A DNA stretch of 64,000 nucleotides from Cohnella xylanilytica (GCF_014212175.1 NZ_JACJVR010000073.1:1-64000); one strand, 5' to 3'; positions 50,601-59,490 are shown, counted from the stretch's first letter. Made by a program: numbers and translations. The notes: generated by a model from the sequence alone, not told the origin.

Positions 50601-52121
50601 AATGTCGCCGGCGAGGAGGGATGCCTCGGAGCCGCGGGCTTCGGCCGCGCGGTCCCCCGCCCGGCCGTGGAGATAGACCCCCGCGCAGACCGCCTGCGCG
50701 GGGGTCATTCCTTGCGCGAGCAGGCTGCCGACGATGCCCGCGAGCACGTCGCCCGCGCCGCCGGTGGCCATGCCCGGGTTGCCGGTCGCGTTGACGTAGA
50801 CCGCGCCGTCCGGCGCCGCCACGACGGTGCGCGCGCCTTTGAGCGCCAGCGTCACGCCGTGGCGCTCCGCGAACCGGCGCGCCAGGCCGATCCGGTCGCG
50901 CTGCGTCTCGCGCACGGAGAGGCCGCACAGCCGCGCCATCTCGCCCGGATGCGGCGTCAGCGCGACCGGCGCGCGGCGCCGCGGCCAGGCCGCGAAGGCG
51001 TCTTCGCCGCCCTCGGCCAGCATGTTCAAGGCGTCGGCGTCCAGCACGAGCGGCACGCCGTCCGTCGCCTCCCACACGGCGCGCAGCCACGCGCCGTCGC
51101 CCTCCCATCGGCCCAGCCCCGGGCCGATGACGAGAGCCTGCTTGCCGGCGGCGAGCGCGGCAAGCGATTCCGGCGGCGCGGCGCTCCAATCGCCGCGCCC
51201 TTCGTCCGGCAGCCCGGCGAGCATCGCCTCGGGCAGCCGGCCGGCGAGGGACGGCGCCAGCGACTGCGGCACCGCCCAGCTGACGAGCCCGCACCCGGCC
51301 CGCAGCGCGGCCTTGGCGGCCAGCAGCCCGGCTCCGCTCATCGCCAGCGAGCCGGCCGCCACGAGCACGTGGCCGTACGTCCCCTTATGCGTATCGGCCT
51401 TCCGCCGGAGCGGCCAGTCTAGGCCCAGCCGCTCCCGCAGCGTCCGCTCTTCGAGCGCGAACGCGTTCACGCCCAGCTCGTCCGCCGCGGCCTCCGGGAT
51501 GCCGATCGCGCGGACGACGACCCGGCCCGCCCGTTCCGCGCCGGGGTACTGCACGAGCCCGCGCTTCGCCATCGCCAGCGCGACCGTCGCCGCAGCCCGG
51601 ATGCACGGCTCGGCGACCTCTCCCGTGTCCGCGTCCAATCCGCTCGGAATGTCCGCGGCCACGATCGGCAGCCCGCTGGCGTTCGCCTCGCGGATAAGCG
51701 CCGCGTAAGCCCCCCGCGGCGCCCCGGCCGAGCCGGTGCCGAGCAGCGCGTCGACGACGCCGTCGTACCGGCTCCAATCGATGCGGCCAGGCTCGTACTC
51801 GGCCGCCGGAATGCCGAGCCTCGCGGCGATGTCCCGCTGGACCGCCGCCTCGCCCTTCAGCGAATCCGGCGCCGCCGCGTAGACGACGGCGGCTTCGTGC
51901 CCCATCTCGATCAGATGCCTCGCGCAGACGAGGCCGTCCCCGCCGTTGTTGCCTTTGCCCACGAGAACCAGCCATCTTCCCCGATCCCGCCCGAGCAGCC
52001 CGGCCGCCTCTTCGGCGATCGCGCGCCCCGCGTTCTCCATCAGGACGATCGCCGGAATTCCGATCGTCTCGATCGCATGCCGGTCCAGCCTTCGCATCTC
52101 CTCCGCCGTCACCACGAACAT
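50586..52121 (-). CDS. nnrD: Bifunctional NAD(P)H-hydrate epimerase/dehydratase
   Basis: This 511-residue protein repairs hydrated NAD(P)H. The N-terminal YjeF epimerase domain (about 1-215) has MENAGRAIAEEAAGLLG, LVGKGNNGGDGLVCARHLIE and VDALLGTGSAGAPRG. The C-terminal ribokinase-like dehydratase domain (about 225-511) carries KGTYGHVLVAAGSLAMSGAG, ALTPHPGEMARLCG and NATGNPGMATGGAGDVLAGI, the ADP-dependent active site. The fusion is the usual bacterial form. The stop codon lies inside the last palindrome of the 52-bp array, so the transcript ends in that stem. The DNA here is especially GC-rich. Confidence 0.96.
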   Translation of the reverse strand: MFVVTAEEMRRLDRHAIETIGIPAIVLMENAGRAIAEEAAGLLGRDRGRWLVLVGKGNNGGDGLVCARHLIEMGHEAAVVYAAAPDSLKGEAAVQRDIAARLGIPAAEYEPGRIDWSRYDGVVDALLGTGSAGAPRGAYAALIREANASGLPIVAADIPSGLDADTGEVAEPCIRAAATVALAMAKRGLVQYPGAERAGRVVVRAIGIPEAAADELGVNAFALEERTLRERLGLDWPLRRKADTHKGTYGHVLVAAGSLAMSGAGLLAAKAALRAGCGLVSWAVPQSLAPSLAGRLPEAMLAGLPDEGRGDWSAAPPESLAALAAGKQALVIGPGLGRWEGDGAWLRAVWEATDGVPLVLDADALNMLAEGGEDAFAAWPRRRAPVALTPHPGEMARLCGLSVRETQRDRIGLARRFAERHGVTLALKGARTVVAAPDGAVYVNATGNPGMATGGAGDVLAGIVGSLLAQGMTPAQAVCAGVYLHGRAGDRAAEARGSEASLLAGDIIEGL

Positions 52122-52198
52122 GGCGCCGCCTCCCCTTCAAGAATCGATACTTCTATTTTCCAACCGAATCGCTGCCCGGGCAACCCCGGATCCGCCCG

Positions 52199-52780
52199 CT
52201 AGACGCCTTCGCTCCTCATGATCCCGTGGGAATAGACGTCCCAGCCGACCCTCAGCGACTGGTCGAAAGTCTCCGGCGTCTCGTACACGAGCGTCGACAC
52301 CAGGCCGTCCAACAGCGTGCAGAACGACAGCGGCCCGTCCTCGGGATCGATCCGAAGCCTCTCCTTCTCCCTTAGAAAGGCGGTCTTCAGCAGCGCCCGA
52401 AGATGCGACAGATAGAGCCGGTAAGAAGTCATGACGTGCCCGGTCAGATGCTTCGGCGGCAAGTACGACATGACGATCATGAAGTTGACGTTCGGGTTGC
52501 CGAGGAACCGTTCCTTGTAGGCGACCAGCAGCGAATAGAGCGTCTTCTTCAGTCCGGCGCTTTTATGCTCATCGAAAAAACCGTGCAAATAATCGATCTC
52601 CTCCTGGAGGACCCCCTCGATCAGTTGCCGGAACAAGTCGTCCTTGTCGCGGAAATGCGCATACACCGATTGCTTCTTGATGCCCGCCTCTTCCGCGATA
52701 TGGGCGAGCTTCGCGCCTTCGTAGCCGTAGCGGTTGAAATGCCGGATCGCGATCTGCCGCAGACGTTCCGAGCCTGCCAT
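52199..52780 (-). CDS. TetR-family regulator of the SMR exporter
   Basis: This 193-residue TetR/AcrR repressor has the N-terminal helix-turn-helix RHFNRYGYEGAKLAHIAEEA with GIKKQSVYAHFRDKDDLF, then a helical ligand-binding domain ending in ETFDQSLRVGWDVYSHGIMR. The GGGAGGGGG ribosome site lies close to the ATG. It lies 89 bases after the SMR exporter gene on the same strand. Sequences of the form CCTGACTNNNGTAAG occur both over the exporter promoter and in the gap in front of this gene, so it probably represses the exporter and itself. Confidence 0.88.
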   Translation of the reverse strand: MAGSERLRQIAIRHFNRYGYEGAKLAHIAEEAGIKKQSVYAHFRDKDDLFRQLIEGVLQEEIDYLHGFFDEHKSAGLKKTLYSLLVAYKERFLGNPNVNFMIVMSYLPPKHLTGHVMTSYRLYLSHLRALLKTAFLREKERLRIDPEDGPLSFCTLLDGLVSTLVYETPETFDQSLRVGWDVYSHGIMRSEGV

Positions 52781-52845
52781 GCCCTCGCCCCCTCCCTTCT
52801 CTCGTTATCCCCCATCCAGATATCCTCGAAGCCCCTCACCCATCG

Positions 52846-52861
52846 CCTGACTCAAGTAAGC
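52846..52861. promoter_or_regulatory. Second TetR-type operator candidate
   Basis: CCTGACTCAAGTAAGC matches the exporter-promoter operator CCTGACTTTGGTAAGT at 12 of 16 positions, including both outer half-sites (CCTGACT and GTAAG). It lies just upstream of the regulator gene. Confidence 0.5.
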
Positions 52862-52869
52862 TTGCTCAC

Positions 52870-53199
52870 TTATCCGTGGGCGGCGCCCTTCAAATTCAAA
52901 ATGACGACGCCCGCGATAATGAGCGCAAGGCCGGCTACCGTCGTCACGCTAGCCGTCTCCTTCCAGATCACGATGCCGATGACCGCCGTGACCGCCGTGC
53001 CGACTCCCGACCAGATCGCGTACGCGACGCCCAGCGGAATCTGGTTCAGCGCCAGCGACAAGCTGTAGAACGCGACGCCGAAGCCGACGATCGTGCCGAT
53101 GCTCGGATACAGCTTGGAGAAGCCCGCGGACGCCTTGAGCATGGACGTGCCGAACAGCTCGGAGGCGATCGCGAGCGCCAGGAATAAATAAGCCTTCAT
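52870..53199 (-). CDS. Small multidrug resistance (SMR) family exporter
   Basis: This 109-residue protein has four membrane helices, the full SMR length. The essential Glu14 is present in KAYLFLALAIASELFGTSML, and other family marks are YAIWSGVGTAVTAVIGIVIW and LALIIAGVVILNLKGAAHG. SMR proteins work as dimers that exchange protons for lipophilic cations, guanidinium-like compounds or related drugs. A single gene implies a dual-topology homodimer. It precedes the TetR gene on the same strand and has an operator overlapping its -35 box. Confidence 0.95.
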   Translation of the reverse strand: MKAYLFLALAIASELFGTSMLKASAGFSKLYPSIGTIVGFGVAFYSLSLALNQIPLGVAYAIWSGVGTAVTAVIGIVIWKETASVTTVAGLALIIAGVVILNLKGAAHG

Positions 53200-53234
53200 A
53201 CCGTCTCCCCCTGACTCGAACTCGAATATCTCCT

Positions 53235-53264
53235 ATCCTAATTCACCTGACTTTGGTAAGTCAA
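53235..53264 (-). promoter_or_regulatory. SMR promoter with overlapping TetR-type operator
   Basis: On the minus strand TTGACT (53264-53259), an 18-base spacer and TAGGAT (53240-53235) form the promoter. The perfect palindrome TGACTT-TGGT-AAGTCA (53248-53263) covers the -35 box, an effective repression site. Confidence 0.75.
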
Positions 53265-53357
53265 TTTTCACCCCCAAGAAACGGAACTCTGCCCTTCCGC
53301 GGCCCGAGCATGGTATGATGGGGGCTGACGATCAAGAGACGAACGCCTGAACGAGGA

Positions 53358-55697
53358 ATGGATTCGAAAATGAACGACCGACTATGGCCGATCGGGGCCG
53401 CATCGACCGATATTCCCCGCTCCGCCGTCGCCGCCGCGAGAACGACCGAGCAGCTCGTCCTCCCCGATGACGCGGACGCGGATTATTTCCGGCAGCTGGA
53501 ACGGGCCGGCATCCGCCTGAACGAGAACCAGCTGCTCGCGGTCCGGCACGGTGACGGACCTCTCCTGACGCTCGCCGGCGCCGGCTCGGGCAAGACCTCC
53601 GTGCTCGTCTGCCGCGCCGGCTACTTGACGGCCGTGCGCCGCGTCGATCCGCGCCGTCTGCTTCTGCTGACGTTCTCGGCCAAGGCCGCGAAGGAGATGC
53701 GCGAGCGAATCGTCCGCCTCCCCGGCATGACGGAGCGCGATGCCGCCGGCGTGCAGGCTCGCACGTTCCACTCCTTCTTCCTCCGCCTTCTGCGGCAGAA
53801 CGGAGACGAGAGAGAGATTCTAGCAGACGTCGGCCGCCAGCACGTCCGGTTGAAGACGATCATGCGCGAGGAGGGGCTCGCGGATTCGTACCCGCCCGAA
53901 GTTCTTCTCTCGCTTCTCTCCCATTGCAAGATGAACAAGATCGATCCGGACGAGCTCCCGGAAGGAACGGCGGAGGAGCGCGACATCAAGAGGCTCCTCT
54001 TCCGTTACGAGCGATGGAAGCGGGAGCAAGGGCTGATCGACTTCGACGACGTTCTTCCGGAGGCGTATCGGCTGCTGACTTCCAACCCCGGTCTTCTCGG
54101 CCACCTGCGGAGCCGGTTCCATTACGTGATGATCGACGAGTTCCAGGACACGAACCCGCTTCAGTACGAGCTCGTCCGGATGCTGGCGGAGCCGCGCCGC
54201 AACCTGATGGCCGTCGGAGACGACGACCAGACGATCTACTCGTTCAACGGAGCGAGAAGCGAATTCATCCTCGACTTCGAGAAGACCTACCCCGGAGCGA
54301 AGATCGTTACGCTCGACGTCAATTACCGCTCCCCGGCTCCCGTCGTGGGGCTCGGCAACGAGATCATCCGATTTAATAAGGCGAGAAGGAAGAAAACGCT
54401 GAAGGCCGCGGAGCGAAGCGGAGAAGAGCGGAGGGAGACCGAAGCGAAGCCGCGGTACTTGAGGCCGCGAACGACCGACGACGAAGCGTCCGCCGTCGCC
54501 GATCGGATCGAGCGGGAGGTTCGGGAGAACCGCAGGAGCTACGGGGACTTCGCCGTCCTGTTCCGCTCCTCGGCGGGAGGACGGGCTATCGTGGAGCAGC
54601 TCCTGGCAAGGGGAATTCCGCACGTCGATTACGGCGACGCGCAGCTGCTGTACGAGCACGGAGCCGTCAAGCCCGTTCTCGGCTACTTGCGGCTCGCGCT
54701 GAACCGGCGGGACTTCGAGGCGATGGAGGCCGTCCTTCCTTCTATGTATCTGAACCGGGACCGGGCAATGGCCTTCATCCGCATGCGGGAAGCCGCCCAG
54801 CCGAAGCGCGGGCCTCTCGTTCATCTGCTGTCGATGCCGGAATTGAAGGAGTTCCAGACGGAGAAAATCCGTCAGCGCCTGGAGTTCATCCGCTCCCTGG
54901 GGGCTCTCAAGCCGGACGAGGCGATCGCGGGCATCCGCCGTTCGTTCTACGATTCCTATCTGGACGCGAACGACAAGCGCAATCCGACGCCGCACAAGGA
55001 GCAGCTGGCCGAGTGGCTGGACGAGCTGGAGACGTCGGCGGCCCGATTCGGCACGATAGCCGAGTTCATCGGCTACGTCGGCGATCTGCTGGAGCGCAGG
55101 AGGCCGGACGCCCTCGAGCGCCGCCGGGAGCGAGGAGACCGGGTCGCGCTGATGACCATCCACCGTTCCAAAGGACTGGAGTTCCCGTTCGTATTCCTGA
55201 TCGGGGCGTCGGAGGGCAGCCTGCCCCACGCCTCCGCGCTGGAGGCGGATCGGATGAAGGAGCTCCGCCCGCGCGGAAGCGAGGCGTCCCGGGCGATGCA
55301 AGCGCTGGAGGAAGAGCGGCGCCTCGCCTATGTCGCCGTCACCCGGGCCCGCGAGGAGCTGGTCGTCAGCTCCCCGTCCCTCTGCCGGGGCAAGAAGGCG
55401 GCCGTGTCCCGGTTCCTGCTGGAGGCGTTCGGCGGGCCCGCGAATGGCGGGAACGCGACCGACAGAACCCCGGAACGCGGAGCCGCGGCCGGACGGGAAG
55501 CCGGACATCGCCAAGCCTATGCCGAGAACGGCCGCGGCGTCCGGAGAACCGAGACGGTCTCGGCTTGGCTGTGCTCGAGTCCGTCCTGCAACGTCTGGTC
55601 GCGGATCTCCTCGAAGCGCGAAGCCGATCTCCCGTCCAAGGCTTGCCCGATCTGCGGATCTCCGATGGTTAAAGGCGGCAAGACGGTGCCGGTGTGA
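53358..55697 (+). CDS. UvrD/Rep-type DNA helicase (YjcD-like) with zinc-ribbon tail
   Basis: This 779-residue superfamily 1A helicase shows motif Q/I LLTLAGAGSGKTSVLVCRAG, motif II MIDEFQDTNPLQYELVR, motif III AVGDDDQTIYSFNGA, motif V LMTIHRSKGLEFPFVFLIGA and motif VI EEERRLAYVAVTRAREELVV. The length matches the Bacillus YjcD subgroup better than PcrA. The C terminus ends with two cysteine pairs (CSSPSCNVW and CPICGSPM) spaced like a zinc ribbon. It probably unwinds DNA in repair or replication restart. A second ATG four codons downstream (53370) has a better-spaced GAGGA and may be the true start. Confidence 0.92.
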   Translation: MDSKMNDRLWPIGAASTDIPRSAVAAARTTEQLVLPDDADADYFRQLERAGIRLNENQLLAVRHGDGPLLTLAGAGSGKTSVLVCRAGYLTAVRRVDPRRLLLLTFSAKAAKEMRERIVRLPGMTERDAAGVQARTFHSFFLRLLRQNGDEREILADVGRQHVRLKTIMREEGLADSYPPEVLLSLLSHCKMNKIDPDELPEGTAEERDIKRLLFRYERWKREQGLIDFDDVLPEAYRLLTSNPGLLGHLRSRFHYVMIDEFQDTNPLQYELVRMLAEPRRNLMAVGDDDQTIYSFNGARSEFILDFEKTYPGAKIVTLDVNYRSPAPVVGLGNEIIRFNKARRKKTLKAAERSGEERRETEAKPRYLRPRTTDDEASAVADRIEREVRENRRSYGDFAVLFRSSAGGRAIVEQLLARGIPHVDYGDAQLLYEHGAVKPVLGYLRLALNRRDFEAMEAVLPSMYLNRDRAMAFIRMREAAQPKRGPLVHLLSMPELKEFQTEKIRQRLEFIRSLGALKPDEAIAGIRRSFYDSYLDANDKRNPTPHKEQLAEWLDELETSAARFGTIAEFIGYVGDLLERRRPDALERRRERGDRVALMTIHRSKGLEFPFVFLIGASEGSLPHASALEADRMKELRPRGSEASRAMQALEEERRLAYVAVTRAREELVVSSPSLCRGKKAAVSRFLLEAFGGPANGGNATDRTPERGAAAGREAGHRQAYAENGRGVRRTETVSAWLCSSPSCNVWSRISSKREADLPSKACPICGSPMVKGGKTVPV

Positions 55698-55788
55698 CGA
55701 GGTTCCCTTCGCTTTTCCGTGAATAAAGCCCGCGCCGAGTCGGCATTCTACAGGAGGTTGACCAAATTCAATCTCCCAGGAGGCCCGC

Positions 55789-56202
55789 ATGTACCCATCG
55801 AACGTAAGCAATCAGTTCAATCAATTCGAGCAAATCTGCCAACAATTGATGTCCCAAACCCAGCAAGCGAGCGCGAATTACCAGCAGCTGCTTCAACAAG
55901 AGCAGCAAAACGCGATGCGCCTCGAGGAGATCGCCCAACGCGAGCACAAAGCGGCCCAGACGATCCAGAACGCTCTTCACGGCCACCAAGTCGCTATCCA
56001 ACAGCTGCAGCAGCTGCAGCAGATCGCTCGCCAAGTCGAACAATCCATCCATTCGCTGCAAACCGCTCAAGCCGCTCAAGCTTCCCACTTCTCGCAGACG
56101 GGCTACCAAACGGCTAATCAGCAGCAGCAGCAGCATGGCGGATTCGGCCAACAGCCGATGTCCACGTCGTATTCCAGCTTCTCGGGCAGAAGCTTCCAAT
56201 AA
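55789..56202 (+). CDS. Gln-rich coiled-coil protein, unknown function
   Basis: This 137-residue protein is very rich in Gln (QQLLQQEQQNAMRLEEIAQR, AIQQLQQLQQIARQVEQSIH). About residues 8-105 are one long helix with heptad spacing, and the tail is low-complexity (QQQQQHGGFGQQ...SFSGRSFQ). There is no signal peptide or membrane segment. GGAGG occurs ten bases before the ATG. The Gln/Ser-rich tail and the neighbourhood recall small spore-coat-like or structural proteins of Bacillales, but no family is recognised. It is transcribed in the same direction as the helicase and the twin-protein genes that follow. Confidence 0.7.
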   Translation: MYPSNVSNQFNQFEQICQQLMSQTQQASANYQQLLQQEQQNAMRLEEIAQREHKAAQTIQNALHGHQVAIQQLQQLQQIARQVEQSIHSLQTAQAAQASHFSQTGYQTANQQQQQHGGFGQQPMSTSYSSFSGRSFQ

Positions 56203-56388
56203 GATTCCCTATCGCAAGGGCGACTCGGCTTCCTTGCGATGCCCGCGTCATTCGCGGCCGCACCCCGGCTTTATCGGGGATGCGGCCTTTTTAGTTGCTC
56301 AAGCGGAATTTGCGCCTTTACCCTCATGTACATGCCGTTCCTAAGGAAGGACGGATCTCATCTAATAAAGCAAGGGAGGTGCTCAACG

Positions 56389-56478
56389 GATTTACTATTT
56401 CATATTCGCAGGAGCGGTCGGACAAGGCTATATCTCCGCGGTCCGTCGAATTCGCGACATCCTCCCTTTTTTGAAACC
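56389..56478 (+). pseudogene. Decayed third copy of the 94-residue twin family
   Basis: After a GGGAGGTGCTCAAC ribosome-like site that matches GGAGGTGCTGAAAC before the intact copy, the frame reads FAGAVGQGYISAV, corresponding to GAGVGQGYFSAV of the intact genes. It then departs into unrelated sequence before the next copy. No normal start codon is seen (ATT TAC stands at the equivalent place). This looks like a truncated relic of a third tandem copy. Confidence 0.5.
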
Positions 56479-56496
56479 GAGAGGAGGTGCTGAAAC

Positions 56497-56781
56497 ATGC
56501 TTGAGAATGTTTTTTTCATTAGTTACTCTCAAGGCGCTGGAGTCGGACAGGGTTATTTCTCCGCGGTCAATCCGCCGGGCCCTACCGGCTTCGTTACGAT
56601 CAGCAATGGTCCCGAGCCCGTTCGACTTGTTATTACCCGCTGGGGCGATGTACCCTTCACCGTCGACGTCCTCGCCAACTCGGCTTATACCGTCGGCATC
56701 GCCAATATTCAGACGATCGGCATCTTGAATTTGGGTGCCGGTACGGCTACCGGAAGCCTTGGCCTCTCCGCCGTGTTCTAA
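56497..56781 (+). CDS. 94-residue beta-rich twin protein, copy 1
   Basis: This 94-residue protein has no signal peptide and is predicted to be all beta: YFSAVNPPGPTGFVTISNG, EPVRLVITRWGDVPFTVDVL, TVGIANIQTIGILNLGAGTA. The sequence is nearly identical in its core to the next gene, with the same length, so the pair arose by tandem duplication. A GGAGGTGC ribosome site precedes the ATG. The short repeated strand pattern suggests a small jelly-roll or beta-sandwich subunit that may assemble into a surface or spore layer; that is an inference. No named family is recognised. Confidence 0.75.
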   Translation: MLENVFFISYSQGAGVGQGYFSAVNPPGPTGFVTISNGPEPVRLVITRWGDVPFTVDVLANSAYTVGIANIQTIGILNLGAGTATGSLGLSAVF

Positions 56782-56848
56782 CAGCGATCGGATCATCAGT
56801 TTCCCCAGCCCCCTTCTTCCTAACTCCAGAGAAAGGAGGCGTTGTTCC

Positions 56849-57133
56849 ATGCTCGCATTGATATTCAGCACTCCTTTCTCGCAAGACGCGGGAGTCGGGC
56901 AAGGTTATTTCTCCGCGGTCAATCCTCCGGGGCCTACGGGATTCGTTCTGATCAGCAACGGGAGCCAGCCCGTTCGGTTGGTTGTCACCCGCTGGGGAGA
57001 CGCGCCGTTCGCCGTCGATGTTCCTGTCGAATCGCAATATTCCGTCGGCATCGCCAACATTCAGACGATCGGCATCTTGAATCTGGGTGCCGGTACGGCT
57101 ACCGGCGGACTTAGCTTTTCCGTGGTCGTCTAA
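56849..57133 (+). CDS. 94-residue beta-rich twin protein, copy 2
   Basis: The paralogue of the preceding gene has exactly the same length. The segments AGVGQGYFSAVNPPGPTGFV, QPVRLVVTRWGDAPFAVDVP and SVGIANIQTIGILNLGAGTA are almost unchanged, while the N-terminal 12 residues (MLALIFSTPFSQ against MLENVFFISYSQ) and the last few have diverged. AAAGGAGG precedes the ATG by eight bases. Preserved reading frame and length in both copies argue for selection. The function is unknown. Confidence 0.75.
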   Translation: MLALIFSTPFSQDAGVGQGYFSAVNPPGPTGFVLISNGSQPVRLVVTRWGDAPFAVDVPVESQYSVGIANIQTIGILNLGAGTATGGLSFSVVV

Positions 57134-57245
57134 GCGCCGAAGATTCCGCTTCCTAACAAGACGCTTCCCGCATTGGATCGGCAAGGCGAACTTGCCGGTT
57201 CTCTCCGTCGTTGTCCCTTCCGCAGTTTATTCAATAACTCCGGAG

Positions 57246-57298
57246 AAAGACCGGGCGGCCTTCCCGAGAATCGAAATCCTCGGAGACCGTCCGGTCTT
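57246..57298 (-). terminator. Terminator of the rhamnose-type ABC operon
   Basis: AAGACCGG pairs with CCGGTCTT across a structured loop (CCGAGG/TCTCGG), followed on the minus strand by TCTCCGG. It lies 18 bases after the binding-protein stop. The T tract is weak. Confidence 0.5.
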
Positions 57299-57316
57299 AT
57301 CGCGGCGGATCGAAAT

Positions 57317-58432
57317 TCAGTAGACCGCCTTCCACTCCGCGATGTTGCTGGAGTCGAACTTGAACGGATCGCCCAGCATGATCTGCGTACCGTCGCCGTC
57401 CGCGACGACTTCCTTCTCGCCGAGCGTGCCCGCGGAGAACTTCTCGCCGGTCTTGCCGGCAAGCTCGCCGCCGACGAGAGCTTCCGCCGCATAGCCGGCC
57501 AGGTAGCCGACGTCGATCGGGTTCCACAGGTACATCCACGGGCAGACGCCGCTCTCGATGTACTCCGCCATCTCGCTCGGCAGGCCGAGGCCGGTCAGCA
57601 TCACTTTGCCCTTGAGGCCTTTGTCCGTCAGCACCTTGCCCGCGGCCGCGATGCCGACCGTCGTCGGCGCGATGATGCCCTTCAGGTTCGGATACGACTT
57701 CAGCAGCGCTTCCGTCTCCGAGACGCTCTTGTCGCGCAGGTCGTCGCCGTACGCGACCTTCACCAGCTTGATTTTCGAATACTTGGCGTCCTCCAGTTCC
57801 TTCTTCATCCACTCGATCCACGTGTTCTGGTTCGTCGCCTGCGACGTCGCGCTGAGGATGGCGATCTCGCCTTCGCCGCCGATCATCTCGGAGACGCCTT
57901 GGATCAGCGTGCGCCCGATGCGCTCCGGATCGGCTTGGTTGACGTGCACGAGGCGGCTCTGCGCGTTGACGGCGGAGTCGAGCGACAGCACCTTGATGCC
58001 GGCGTTCATCGCTTTCTTCAAGGCGGGCTGAAGAGCGTCCGGGTCGTTGCCGGCGATCGCGATGGAATCGACCTTCTGCGAGATCAGCTCCTCGATCATC
58101 TGAATTTGCGCTTCGGCGGTCGGCTGGTCCGGCGCTTTCAGAATCGCTTCCCCGCCCTTCTCTTCGATCGCCTTTTTGAAGCCCTCCATCATCTTCTCGC
58201 CGTAGGGGTTGCCCGTATTTTTGAAGACGATGGCGAACTTCTTGGCTCCTCCGGAGCTCCCCGACCCGCTATCGCCAGCCGCCGCGCTGCCGGCCGGAGA
58301 GCTGCCGCTCGCTTTGCCGCCGTCGTCCGGGGAAGAGGCCGCTTTGCCGTTGCCGTTGCCTCCTCCGCCGCATCCCGCCAGCAGGGATATCGACAGGACG
58401 GCCGTCAATCCGAATGCCCACATCTTTTTCAC
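57317..58432 (-). CDS. Rhamnose-type ABC transporter binding lipoprotein
   Basis: This 371-residue lipoprotein has lipobox SLLAGCG near residue 20 and a Gly/Ser/Ala-rich linker (residues 23-60). The type I periplasmic-binding domain resembles RhaS/LsrB: FAIVFKNTGNPYGEKMMEGF, VDSIAIAGNDPDALQPALKK, SLDSAVNAQSRLVHVNQADP and GLGLPSEMAEYIESGVCPWM with LWNPIDVGYLAGYA. It captures rhamnose or a related sugar for the permeases encoded upstream. It is the last gene of the operon (ATPase, permease, permease, binding protein), an order shared with rhaTPQS-type loci. The start has GGGAGGAAAC upstream. Confidence 0.88.
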   Translation of the reverse strand: MKKMWAFGLTAVLSISLLAGCGGGGNGNGKAASSPDDGGKASGSSPAGSAAAGDSGSGSSGGAKKFAIVFKNTGNPYGEKMMEGFKKAIEEKGGEAILKAPDQPTAEAQIQMIEELISQKVDSIAIAGNDPDALQPALKKAMNAGIKVLSLDSAVNAQSRLVHVNQADPERIGRTLIQGVSEMIGGEGEIAILSATSQATNQNTWIEWMKKELEDAKYSKIKLVKVAYGDDLRDKSVSETEALLKSYPNLKGIIAPTTVGIAAAGKVLTDKGLKGKVMLTGLGLPSEMAEYIESGVCPWMYLWNPIDVGYLAGYAAEALVGGELAGKTGEKFSAGTLGEKEVVADGDGTQIMLGDPFKFDSSNIAEWKAVY

Positions 58433-58504
58433 TTTTTGTTTCCTCCCTTTTTTTGCGCGTTCGTGCGATTGGTTATACCAAACAGCGAGAGCTGTCGAGT
58501 ATCG

Positions 58505-59488
58505 TTAGCGCCGGATAGCGCGGCCGAGCCTCAGCTTCGGAATCATAACCGCGAAGATGAGCAGCAGGCCGATGATGACGAGCATTGTCTGCGCGGACAC
58601 GTTGACGAGCCCGAGACCGTAGCGCAGGTAGCCGATCAGGAAGACGGCCAGGATCGCGCCGGCCATCCTTCCCTTGCCGCCCGCGGTGCTGACGCCGCCG
58701 AGCACGACCATCGCGATGACGTCCAGCTCGTAGCCCGCGGCGATATTCGGCCGGGTGCTCCCCATCCGGGACGTCAGGAACAAGGCGGCGACCGCGGCCA
58801 TGAGTCCGGCGAGAGTGAACACGACGATTTTGATGCGGTCGGTCCGAACGCCCGAGAACCGGCTCGCCGTCGGATTGCTGCCCATCGCGTACACCCGGCG
58901 GCCGAACGTCGTCCTGTGCAGCAGGTACCCGAACGCGACGGCGAAGACGGCGAAGACGATCAGGATAAACGGGACGCCGGCGACGTAATCCCACCCCAGG
59001 AAGCCGAACCATTCCGGGAACTTGCCCGCCGCCTGGTCCTTCAACAGAATGTAGGCGACGCCGCGGTAGATGATCATGGTCGAGAGAGTGACGATGACCG
59101 CGGACAACTCCTTGAACTTGACGATCAGAAGGCCGTTGATATAGCCGCACAGCGCTCCTACCGCCAGGCAGATCGCCATGGCCAGCGGCATCGGCACCCC
59201 GTGGTTGTAGAGGTCGGCCATGATGACCGAGGACAGGGCGACGATGGAGCCGACGGAGATGTCGATGTCCCCCAGGATAATAATGAACACCATCGGCAGG
59301 ACGATGAAGGCTTTGTCGAGGAAGCCCATCGTGGCGTCCCGCAGGTTGTCGAAGTCCCAGTAGAATTCCGACAGATTGACGTTCATGACGTTAATCGCGA
59401 CGAACAGAACGACGAGCATCCACTCCCACTGGAGGAAGAACCCGCGAAGAGAGAACTCTCTTCGGTCGGCGATGACTCTCGGTTCCAT
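58505..59488 (-). CDS. Rhamnose-type ABC transporter permease 2
   Basis: The protein is about 327 residues from the ATG at 59488; the longer frame is chance overlap with the other permease gene. It has about nine helices with CUT2 permease phrases: IILGDIDISVGSIVALSSVI, VTLSTMIIYRGVAYILLKDQ, YAMGSNPTASRFSGVRTDRI and AMVVLGGVSTAGGKGRMAGA. The GDIDIS form, in place of GGIDLS, is typical of RhaQ/LsrD-like permeases. It pairs with the permease encoded 2 bases upstream. The final QTMLVIIGLLLIFAVMI helix ends close to the stop. Confidence 0.9.
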   Translation of the reverse strand: MEPRVIADRREFSLRGFFLQWEWMLVVLFVAINVMNVNLSEFYWDFDNLRDATMGFLDKAFIVLPMVFIIILGDIDISVGSIVALSSVIMADLYNHGVPMPLAMAICLAVGALCGYINGLLIVKFKELSAVIVTLSTMIIYRGVAYILLKDQAAGKFPEWFGFLGWDYVAGVPFILIVFAVFAVAFGYLLHRTTFGRRVYAMGSNPTASRFSGVRTDRIKIVVFTLAGLMAAVAALFLTSRMGSTRPNIAAGYELDVIAMVVLGGVSTAGGKGRMAGAILAVFLIGYLRYGLGLVNVSAQTMLVIIGLLLIFAVMIPKLRLGRAIRR

Positions 59489-59490
59489 GC

